64,000 bases of DNA, taken from the NCBI GenBank assembly GCA_048594975.1, contig JBMDXQ010000007.1, positions 52,684 through 116,683 on the forward strand, read 5' to 3'. The stretch comes from JBMDXB01 sp048594975 (GTDB lineage: Bacteria; Acidobacteriota; Vicinamibacteria; Vicinamibacterales; 2-12-FULL-66-21). The position numbers and the translations under genes were made by a program. Positions 20,080-27,078 of the stretch are shown here, piece after piece (the first letter of the stretch is position 1; each line of letters opens with the position of its first letter). The notes below the pieces were generated by a model. The model was not told the DNA's origin and ran no database searches. It was given only the letters and a program-made list of their open reading frames with translations.

Positions 20080-20958
20080 ATGAGGATTCTCCGCGCGACA
20101 CACCTGGGCATGTGCTTCGGCGTGCGCGACGCGATCGCGCTGGCGCTCGCCCAGGCCGATGACGGGCCGCTCACCATCCTCGGCGACCTGGTGCACAACC
20201 CCACCGTCGTCGGCGAGATGCGCGCCAGGGGGATCGCGACGGCGAACGACGTGTCGCAGGTCACGACCCACACCGTGATGGTGACGGCGCATGGCATGTC
20301 GCGACGAGCGCTGGCCGAAACCCGCGCGCGCGGCCTCAACGTGGTCGAGGCCACCTGCCCGCTCGTTCATGTCGCACATCGCGCGGTCGCCGCGCTCGTT
20401 CGCGACGGCTACCACGTGGTGATCGTCGGGCAGCGCGATCACGTGGAAGTGCGCGGGCTCACCGGCGACCTGGACCGCTTCGATGTCGTGCTGCACGAAG
20501 ACGACGTGGCGCGGCTATCCGAGCATCCCCGCATCGGCGTCGCGGCGCAGACGACGCAGTCGATCGCGCGCGTGCGGCACGTGGTCGCGCTCATCCGTCG
20601 CCGGTTTCCTCAATCTGACGTCCGGTTCATCGACACCGTGTGCAGGCCCACCAAGGAACGCCAGGACGCCGCCGTCGCAATGGCGCGCGAGTGCGACGTC
20701 GTCGTCGTGATCGGCGGCACGGCCAGCAACAACACGCGAGAACTGGTGAAGACGTGCAGCAGCTCCTGTGCGCGCGTCCACCACGTCCAGACGGACGCCG
20801 AGCTGCGGCCGGGCTGGTTCCTCGACACGGACGTCGTCGGGATCACCGCGGGGACGTCGACGCCAGACGACGTGATCGACCGCGTCGAGCGGCGGGTCCG
20901 GCAATGGGCCGAAGGGGAGCGGCGCGGCGCCTCCAGCGTCGCCGAGTGCGTCCGATGA
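20080..20958 (+). CDS. IspH-like 4-hydroxy-3-methylbut-2-enyl diphosphate reductase
   Basis: A protein of 292 residues related to the last enzyme of the MEP isoprenoid pathway, which reduces HMBPP to IPP and DMAPP with a 4Fe-4S cluster. The ATG at 20080 follows ACAGGAG. Cluster cysteines are at Cys12 (MCFGV), Cys93 (EATCPLV) and Cys188 (DTVCRPT). Substrate residues His39 (LVHNP), His121 and Glu123 (QRDHVEVRG), and the SNNT loop (GGTASNNT) are kept. The sequence departs from typical IspH around them (MCFGV for FCFGV, SNNT for SSNT), so it may be a divergent second copy rather than the only IspH. It overlaps the next gene by ATGA, tying it to a membrane protein. Confidence 0.85.
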   Translation: MRILRATHLGMCFGVRDAIALALAQADDGPLTILGDLVHNPTVVGEMRARGIATANDVSQVTTHTVMVTAHGMSRRALAETRARGLNVVEATCPLVHVAHRAVAALVRDGYHVVIVGQRDHVEVRGLTGDLDRFDVVLHEDDVARLSEHPRIGVAAQTTQSIARVRHVVALIRRRFPQSDVRFIDTVCRPTKERQDAAVAMARECDVVVVIGGTASNNTRELVKTCSSSCARVHHVQTDAELRPGWFLDTDVVGITAGTSTPDDVIDRVERRVRQWAEGERRGASSVAECVR

Positions 20959-21674
20959 ATTCACCGCTCACCGAGCGCGCGCTGTGGGGCGTTGTCGTCG
21001 TCTTCGCCGCGGCAATGGCATGGGTCGAGGCGGCGTGCGTGTATTACCTTCGCCTGCTGGTCGATCGTGTCCAACCCTACCAGCCGGATCCGCTGCCGAT
21101 TGTGGGCGGGCTGGGACACGTCGAGCTCGTGCGCGAGGCGGCGACGCTGTTGATGCTGCTCACGACCGGCATGCTGGCGGGACGCACCTGGCAACGGCGC
21201 ATCGGCTACATGGCGATTGCCTTCGGTGTGTGGGACGTTCTCTACTACGTATTCCTGTGGATCATGTCGGACTGGCCGGCATCGCCGCTGGACTGGGACA
21301 TCCTCTTCCTGTTGCCGCTGCCATGGTGGGGGCCGGTGCTTGCGCCGGTGAGCATCGCGCTGCTCATGATCGCCTGGGGAACACTCGCGACCCAGTGGCC
21401 CGATCGCGCCGCCGCGGCGCGGCTGACGCCACCGTTGTGGGTCTCGGCCTCGATCGGGATTGCCCTTGCCCTCGGGGTCTTCATGGCCGATGCAGTCGTG
21501 GCACTCCCGGAAGGACGTGATGTCGTCACCCGCGTGCTCCCGACGGCCTTCAACTGGCCGGTGTTCGGCATCGCGCTCCTGTTGATGGCGGCGCCCGTCG
21601 CCCATCTCGGATGGCGGCTGCTCTCGTCGCCGACCGGAGCGACGACGGAGATCGTCGTCGATTCGAGCCGCTGA
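20955..21674 (+). CDS. multi-pass membrane protein coupled to the ispH-like gene
   Basis: A protein of 239 residues with about seven hydrophobic helices (for example LWGVVVVFAAAMAWVEAACV, VLAPVSIALLMIAWGTLA and SIGIALALGVFMADAVVALP). The start ATG at 20955 overlaps the ispH-like stop as ATGA, so translation is coupled. Tryptophan- and proline-rich loops (DWPASPLDWDI, LPLPWWGP) are conspicuous. I do not recognise the family. The tight coupling suggests it works with the IspH-like enzyme, perhaps on an isoprenoid product at the membrane, but this is inference from context only. Confidence 0.7.
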   Translation: MNSPLTERALWGVVVVFAAAMAWVEAACVYYLRLLVDRVQPYQPDPLPIVGGLGHVELVREAATLLMLLTTGMLAGRTWQRRIGYMAIAFGVWDVLYYVFLWIMSDWPASPLDWDILFLLPLPWWGPVLAPVSIALLMIAWGTLATQWPDRAAAARLTPPLWVSASIGIALALGVFMADAVVALPEGRDVVTRVLPTAFNWPVFGIALLLMAAPVAHLGWRLLSSPTGATTEIVVDSSR

Positions 21675-21898
21675 AGTCAGCGGATTCGCGCCGCGCTCGC
21701 GAATCGAGGGCAGGGTGCGGAAGTCCGGAGAGTGGTAGAGCCGAACCGTCTCGAGGATCTTCTTGCGTCGCTCGTCTTGATCTATTGTCCTGAGGCCGCG
21801 AAGCGATTCGACCGACAACTGCGGCGCAGTTCTGAACCGCTCAGGTGAGCGTGCACCAGAACCGCTATCGAATTAAAGACTTGCTGGTAGCCGCAGCA

Positions 21899-22090
21899 AC
21901 GGTAGTGTTCCTGCGGTAGCTGTACGCGAAAGACGAACGACTCGCCGGCTTGAAACCCGAGATCGACGTCATACACGTTCGCCATGCTGCGGAGCAGCAG
22001 CACAGAGACGAAGCCCAGCGAAGTGGCCGTTGCCACCTGAAGCCCCACAAGGAAGCTCAGGGCCAGTCGGTGACGCCGACTGGCTGACGC
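21899..22090 (-). pseudogene. remnant of an ADOP permease, close to the copy at 58-60 kb
   Basis: On the minus strand a 60-codon stretch reads LSFLVGLQVATATS, then ANVYDVDLGFQAGESF and FRVQLPQEHYR. The intact permease at 58027-60492 contains VYDVDLGFQPGESF and FRVQLPQEHYR in the same spacing, and the two DNA segments (about 21899-22090 and 59030-59220) are obviously homologous base for base. Nothing of the remaining roughly 750 residues is left here. This is an internal fragment of a second copy lost by deletion. Confidence 0.8.
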
Positions 22091-22317
22091 GTCACGATCA
22101 GGCTGCCGCGCTCGTAGCTGGCCAGGACGGTGCACGGCGTGGTGAACGGGGCTGGAGCTATAGCGTGGTTGAGCTCACGAAGCACGGCAGGCGCTCGCAT
22201 CGGGTTCACCGCGGCCCCGGGCCGCCACGTGGCGCGCCTCGTTACGAGTCGACGACCCGACTTCGACGAACGAGAGGTCGGGTCGTCGAACCGCTGTGGA
22301 ACGCTGGTCGTCAGGGC

Positions 22318-24063
22318 CTAGCGGCCTGCGCCTCCGGCGATGATTCGGCCGCCATAGATGTTGTCAGGACTCGAGAAGATCGACGTGCTGTGCCGGCGAT
22401 CGGTCCACACTCCGAACAGCACCGCGTGATTTGCAGCGAGATCGGTGTAGTCGCCGGTGAAGACGAAGTCCTGGAGCGACGGCGTATCGCTCACTGGAAA
22501 GTTGTACAACCAGCCGGACACGCCAGGCGTTTTCCGGGAATAGAAGACCTCGTACGTGATGTTCGGCGAGTTGCACGGACCGGGGGGCGCGGTGAAGCAG
22601 TCGGTGGGGTCCGAAAAGGGCACGTCCGGACCGCGGCGCGTGTCCTCCCAGATGACGTGCAGCACACCGCCGTTTCCGACCTTCAGTGCCGCATATCCCT
22701 GCGTGCGCCCGCTCGTATCGTCGCTCACCGTCTCGGGTGCCGTCCACGTCGCATAGGGCGCGGCAGGGCTGCTGACGTAGCGAATGTCACCGTCTTCCGT
22801 ATTGGTGGAGCACTGCGCGGGTGCGACTGGCGGGCAGGCGCCGTTCGGCGCCGGGTCGTGTGTGTAGACGATGTGCGCTTCGCCGCGGGCGTCGATCTCG
22901 ACGTCGGGGAACATGCCGCCCGCCCAACGCTTGTAGAACGTGTAGGGGCCCAGCCAGTACGGCAGTTCGCTCTCCTCGGTCGCAGCGACGACACGCGCGT
23001 CCCACGTCGCGCCGTGATCGCCCGACCGGCGGACCCGGATCTGGAACGTGCCGTCCAGATAGCCGTCCGTGCCTGAGTGGTACCAGGCCACGAGAACCTC
23101 GCCGCCAACTCCACCAACCGGCCGCGATCCCTGCACGACCGTTGTCGCATTACCCGAGTCGTGGACGACGGGCGCGCTCCATGTCACGCCCCTGTTACCG
23201 GAAGCCGTTGACACGATGTGGCCGAAGCCAGGCGTGTCGAATCTCGTGGCGGAGACGTACACCCAGTCGCTCCCGTCTCTCTCGACGTGTGTCCCGACCC
23301 AGTTCTTGTCGTACGAGTAGCCGGGCTTCGTGATCGCACCGCAGTAGCTTCCCGGCGGGAACGGCGGGCTTGGGCACGGCGTAAACGTGAGCACGTAGGG
23401 ATCGCCATCCAGTGCGATCCGAGCCGGCGACCAGGTGTCACCGTCGTCGTCGGTGTAACTCACCACGATGTCGAAATCGACCGCCCGCGTGATCGAGGCT
23501 GGGAAATTCGTTGAATCGGTCACGACCTTGATGTCCATGTACGAGTAGTACGCGCGCGAACCGTCGGGGCCGTACGCGATCACGGGATCGCTGCACGTGC
23601 TTGCCGCCGTGAGATGCGGCATCAGGATGGCGGCCGACCACGTGGCGCCGCCGTCGCCGCTGGTGTATGCGACGCAACGATTGACGCTCGCCTCCGGGAA
23701 GAAGTGGCTGCCCGCGATCAAACGCCCCGCCCGAACGGGGTCGGCAGCTACCGTCGGTTCGTTTTCGTCGCGATCGGCCAGCGCGCCCACCGCAACGTCC
23801 GTGACCCGGCTCGGATTCGCGGCGCCGGGTCCTCCCCGCCGCGAGCCGATCGCCTTCCCCGCAATCTCGGTGACTCCCAGCGCCTCGGCGAGCGCCTCCT
23901 GGGCGACGCCGCTCATCTGGGCGAGCTGCTCCTTCAACTCGCGCGGAGGATAGATGACGAATCCCGCCGGCTGCACCCGGGCCGAGTGGACGGAGGGATA
24001 GGCTAGGAAGGCGAGCGCTCCCGCGACACACACGACCAGCGATCCGCGTTTGCGACGGTTCAT
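22318..24063 (-). CDS. secreted BNR-repeat / sialidase-like propeller protein
   Basis: A secreted protein of 581 residues. The ATG at 24063 is used because GGAGG lies 6 bases upstream, and a signal peptide follows (RGSLVVCVAGALAFLAYPSV). The body contains four or more Asp-box (BNR) turns: SGDGGATW, TDDDGDTW, SGNRGVTW and SGDHGATW, the signature of sialidase-type six-bladed propellers. FRIP-type and catalytic tyrosine/glutamate residues of true sialidases are not evident, so it could be a binding or scaffold protein. A helical segment (ELKEQLAQMSGVAQEALAEA) precedes the propeller. It has no obvious operon partner; upstream lies a degraded region. Confidence 0.8.
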   Translation of the reverse strand: MNRRKRGSLVVCVAGALAFLAYPSVHSARVQPAGFVIYPPRELKEQLAQMSGVAQEALAEALGVTEIAGKAIGSRRGGPGAANPSRVTDVAVGALADRDENEPTVAADPVRAGRLIAGSHFFPEASVNRCVAYTSGDGGATWSAAILMPHLTAASTCSDPVIAYGPDGSRAYYSYMDIKVVTDSTNFPASITRAVDFDIVVSYTDDDGDTWSPARIALDGDPYVLTFTPCPSPPFPPGSYCGAITKPGYSYDKNWVGTHVERDGSDWVYVSATRFDTPGFGHIVSTASGNRGVTWSAPVVHDSGNATTVVQGSRPVGGVGGEVLVAWYHSGTDGYLDGTFQIRVRRSGDHGATWDARVVAATEESELPYWLGPYTFYKRWAGGMFPDVEIDARGEAHIVYTHDPAPNGACPPVAPAQCSTNTEDGDIRYVSSPAAPYATWTAPETVSDDTSGRTQGYAALKVGNGGVLHVIWEDTRRGPDVPFSDPTDCFTAPPGPCNSPNITYEVFYSRKTPGVSGWLYNFPVSDTPSLQDFVFTGDYTDLAANHAVLFGVWTDRRHSTSIFSSPDNIYGGRIIAGGAGR

Positions 24064-24607
24064 AGGTGCCTCCACGGATGTCGGGCCGGCCGTGGAAATC
24101 CAGCGGCGGCTCGGGTGGACGACTGTGCGGCCTGGACGACTCCCATGAGATGCGCCGATACTCCCGACGCGCGCAGACGATGAAAGTCACCAACTCGGCC
24201 AGGGAGGCCAGCATGCGCCCCGCCGGCGGAGAACTCTCCGAGCGCCTGGGGGCGGCCGAAACGGGACAAAGACTACACCAGAAGGGCAGGTTCGTGCGTG
24301 AGCTGTGCCTTCGCACAATTCGCGGCGTCAGGGCAGTACTGCGAGGTGCCCTCGCTGACACGATCCGCTGGGCTCTCAGGCTAGTCGCAAGAAACGCCGC
24401 TGCCGTGGCTTACGCACCGCGCCTCCAACATCAGGCTTTGTAACGGGTAGGTGGGCTGGCCGAGCTTCGAGTGGCGGTTTCCCGTTTCGAAGAAGAACAG
24501 GTGAGAGCTGGCAAGCCTGAACTAATGTTTGCGCGTTGGAACCTTCATCCGAGTACTCAAACGGGCGGCCTGGTTGTAGCTGCGCTCGCCTCAGACCCTG
24601 ATGACAG

Positions 24608-24636
24608 TTGACAAGCTCCGTCTCCCCCTACAGATT
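24608..24636 (+). promoter_or_regulatory. possible leftover promoter before the PadR remnant
   Basis: TTGACA at 24608-24613 is a perfect -35 hexamer; 17 bases later CAGATT at 24631-24636 is a weak -10. It points toward the PadR remnant at 24746, so it may be the relic of that gene's promoter. Confidence 0.2.
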
Positions 24637-24745
24637 CCCTCAGTCACTGATGGGACTCACGAACGCGCCCTCCTGAGTCGGTGGTCATCCGACAGAACCT
24701 GTTGGGCCAGTGGGAGTCGGCTTCTGCCGGCGCCATGGTGCGTCG

Positions 24746-24870
24746 CGATTCGACCTCCTGCCCGGCACGCTCGAGCTCCTCATCCTGAAGGCGCTCGTGC
24801 CCGGTGCCAAGCATGGCTACGGTTCGCGATCCTGGAACGGCAGCCGGGGTACGGCGACGCGGTCCATCCG
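24746..24870 (+). pseudogene. PadR family regulator, N-terminal remnant with frameshift
   Basis: The frame reads RFDLLPGTLELLILKALVPG followed by AKHGYG, which is the start of the PadR winged-helix domain (compare DLLQGTLDLLILKILTLGPN in the intact PadR gene at 44.7-45.0 kb). The expected continuation FAILERQPGYGDAV appears in another frame directly after HGYG, so a one-base shift has occurred. The rest of the gene is missing, and the sequence runs straight into the 3' end of the HEAT operon on the other strand. PadR proteins here normally sit beside ADOP permeases, so an ADOP pair probably stood here once. Confidence 0.7.
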
Positions 24871-24881
24871 GGGCCGAATCC

Positions 24882-25718
24882 CTACCTCCCTCCCACCTTG
24901 TCCATGACCTTATTCTGGAGCTCGAACAGCTTGTCGGTTTTGATCTTCCACACCAGGTCGAACACCTTGTCGAAGTCGAAGGCCTTGTCGAACTCGAGCA
25001 GCCTGTCGAACTTGAACGCGTCGTCGAACTCGGACAACTGCTCGTGGTACTCGAACAGCTTGTCGTCGAGCTTGAACAGCTTCTCGTCGACCTTGAACAG
25101 CTTCTCGTCGAAGTCGAACAGCGGGTCGAAGTCGAACTGGGGGTCGAACTTGTCCATTTCGAACGGCAGCCTCTTCGGTCCGAACCCGACGACTTTGCGG
25201 CCTCGCGGCCCCTTCCCGTCGGCAATCGTGCCAAGGGCACGGATGGCGGTGCTCCGGACGGCCGCGTTCTCGTCCTTCAGTGCCGCCGTCAGCGGATCGA
25301 CGGCACGTGCGTCCCCGACGACGCCGAGCGCCCGGGCCGCATAGGCGCGGACCCCGGGGTCGGCGTCCTTGAGCGCGGCGATGAGCGCGGGCACCGCGCG
25401 CTCGTCCCCGCGGCGTGCGAGCGCGTTTGCGGCGTGCTTGCGCAGGTCGACGTCCTGGTCCTTCAGCAGCGCGGTCATCGGCTCGACGATCCGCGGGCTG
25501 TCGAAGCCGGACAGCGCCTGAACGGCATTGCGCCGCACCTCGCGGTCAGGGTCCTTCAGCGCGCCGATGAGCGCCGTGACGATCCGCTCGGTCACTTCGG
25601 CCGAGGGTGGCTGCGCGGCCTGGGACGCGGGCGCGGTTTCGCCCGGCGCCTGAGCAAGGCCCGGCACGCCCGAGAACAGCGCGGTCATCAGGATTGTGGC
25701 GGTCGTTTTGCGAATCAT
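24882..25718 (-). CDS. secreted HEAT-repeat protein with FD-rich C-terminal segment
   Basis: A protein of 278 residues, last gene of the BlaI-BlaR1-HEAT operon. The ATG at 25718 has GGGAGAG upstream and a signal peptide after it (TTATILMTALFSGVPGLAQA). Residues 45-165 hold four HEAT repeats of the PBS-lyase type (ALIGALKDPDREVRRNAVQA, ALIAALKDADPGVRAYAARA). From about residue 185 the sequence changes to an unusual phenylalanine/aspartate-rich pattern (FDEKLFKVDEKLFKLDDKLF) that continues almost to the end with a period of 7 to 8 residues and is predicted to be helical. HEAT arrays bind other proteins; the partner is unknown. Confidence 0.8.
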   Translation of the reverse strand: MIRKTTATILMTALFSGVPGLAQAPGETAPASQAAQPPSAEVTERIVTALIGALKDPDREVRRNAVQALSGFDSPRIVEPMTALLKDQDVDLRKHAANALARRGDERAVPALIAALKDADPGVRAYAARALGVVGDARAVDPLTAALKDENAAVRSTAIRALGTIADGKGPRGRKVVGFGPKRLPFEMDKFDPQFDFDPLFDFDEKLFKVDEKLFKLDDKLFEYHEQLSEFDDAFKFDRLLEFDKAFDFDKVFDLVWKIKTDKLFELQNKVMDKVGGR

Positions 25719-25755
25719 TGACGCTCTCCCGTGAGATTCCGTATCCGCGTTTGAT

Positions 25756-27072
25756 CTACCGCTTGCGTGTCTGCCCCAATGCGCGCACTGCGTTCTCCCG
25801 CACGTCGGCGTCGCTGTCCTTCAGCGCGGCGATCAGCGCATCGGCGGCCCGCGGATCGCGCAGCTGCCCGAGCGCGGCGGCGGCGCGCTGGCGCACGATC
25901 GGTTCCTCGTCCTTCAACGCCCCGATCAACGGATGGAGCGCTTTGATCGAGCGCAGCTGGCCGAGCGCGTGCGCCGCGTGCTCGCGCACGTCGACATCGT
26001 CGTCTCGCAGCGCGGCGGCGAAGACGTCGATGGCGCGCTCGTCACGCAGCTGCGCGAGCGAAATCAGCGCGTGGCGCTGCACGCCCGCGTCGCCGTCCTT
26101 CACGGCCGCCAGGAGCGGCTCGACGGCCCGCGGACTTCGCAGCTGGCCGAGCGCGTTGACGGCGTGCTCGCGCACCTGCGGGTCTTCGTCCTTCAGCCGC
26201 GCGGCAATCGGTTCGAACGCCTGCTCGTCGCGCAGCTGGCCGAGGGACGAGACTGCCCGCTCGCGGACTTCGGGCGCGGCGTCGGTCGAAAGGCGTGCCA
26301 GCGCGTCGCGCGCCCGCAGGTCGCGGTAGCGCCCGAGCGCGACGGCCGCGCGCTCGCGCACGAGCACCTCGGCGTCGCCGGCCGCGGCCATGACGACGCC
26401 GAGCGTGTCGGCGTCGCGCAGCGAACCGAGCGCCCCGACCGCCCGGACGCGCACGGCGACGTCCGCGTCCTTCGCGAGCGCGACGAGCGCCTGTGCGCCG
26501 CTCCGCCGGCGCCCCAGCGCCGACGCGACTTCGACGCGCACCAGGGCGTCGGCGTCCTTCGCCAGCGGCATGATGGCGTCGGTGACACGGCGGTCGCGCA
26601 TCCCGCCAATTGCGCGGACGGTATTGGCCCGAACCGCAGCCGAGGACGACTTCAACGACAGCAAAAGCGGATCGACGGCCGTGCGGCCGATCGACGCGAG
26701 CGCCCGCGCCGCTTCGCGTCCGGGCGTGGTCGTGCCGCCGGAGTAGACGGAGACGCCCCACATCTCGTCGAGGTCCGACGTAGTGCGGCAGGACACCGGC
26801 GTGATCGACGTCGTATCGCCGAGCACCGCAACGAGCGCCGTCGTGGCGCTCTCGGCGCGGCGCCCCATGTGCGCGAGGAGGCACGCCGCCATCGCGCGCT
26901 GGGTGGCATCGGCTGACGAGAGCGCCCGGATCTGCTCCTGGACATTCGCCGGCGTCGCGCGCGGAAAGCGTTTGGGCAGGGGCACCGGGGCCGGCGCCTG
27001 GGCCAAGGTCGAATACGCGTCGCAACAGGCGAGCGCGGCGAGCAGGACGAGCGCGTACAGGCGGAGCTTCAT
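25756..27072 (-). CDS. secreted HEAT-repeat protein, 438 aa
   Basis: The third gene of the BlaI operon. The ATG at 27072 follows GAGGTG, and a lipoprotein-like signal peptide (ALVLLAALACCDAYST) precedes the mature part. From residue 40 to the end there are about 11 HEAT repeats, each about 31 residues (for example ARLKDEDPQVREHAVNALGQ, GALKDEEPIVRQRAAAALGQ). A short insert with two cysteines (TPVSCRTTSDLDEMWGVSVY) breaks the array near residue 100. The gene begins 6 bases after the BlaR1-HEAT stop, so translation is nearly coupled. It likely acts as an extracytoplasmic protein-binding scaffold. The cysteine in LACC could be lipidated. Confidence 0.85.
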   Translation of the reverse strand: MKLRLYALVLLAALACCDAYSTLAQAPAPVPLPKRFPRATPANVQEQIRALSSADATQRAMAACLLAHMGRRAESATTALVAVLGDTTSITPVSCRTTSDLDEMWGVSVYSGGTTTPGREAARALASIGRTAVDPLLLSLKSSSAAVRANTVRAIGGMRDRRVTDAIMPLAKDADALVRVEVASALGRRRSGAQALVALAKDADVAVRVRAVGALGSLRDADTLGVVMAAAGDAEVLVRERAAVALGRYRDLRARDALARLSTDAAPEVRERAVSSLGQLRDEQAFEPIAARLKDEDPQVREHAVNALGQLRSPRAVEPLLAAVKDGDAGVQRHALISLAQLRDERAIDVFAAALRDDDVDVREHAAHALGQLRSIKALHPLIGALKDEEPIVRQRAAAALGQLRDPRAADALIAALKDSDADVRENAVRALGQTRKR

Positions 27073-27078
27073 CGACGT

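Noticed and set aside
20961..21818. A 285-codon minus-strand frame over the membrane protein downstream of ispH-like gene
   Set aside because: All but its first 50 codons oppose a coupled, seven-helix gene. The first part (ERRKKILETVRLYHSPDFRT) looks coding-like but could not be tied to any family.
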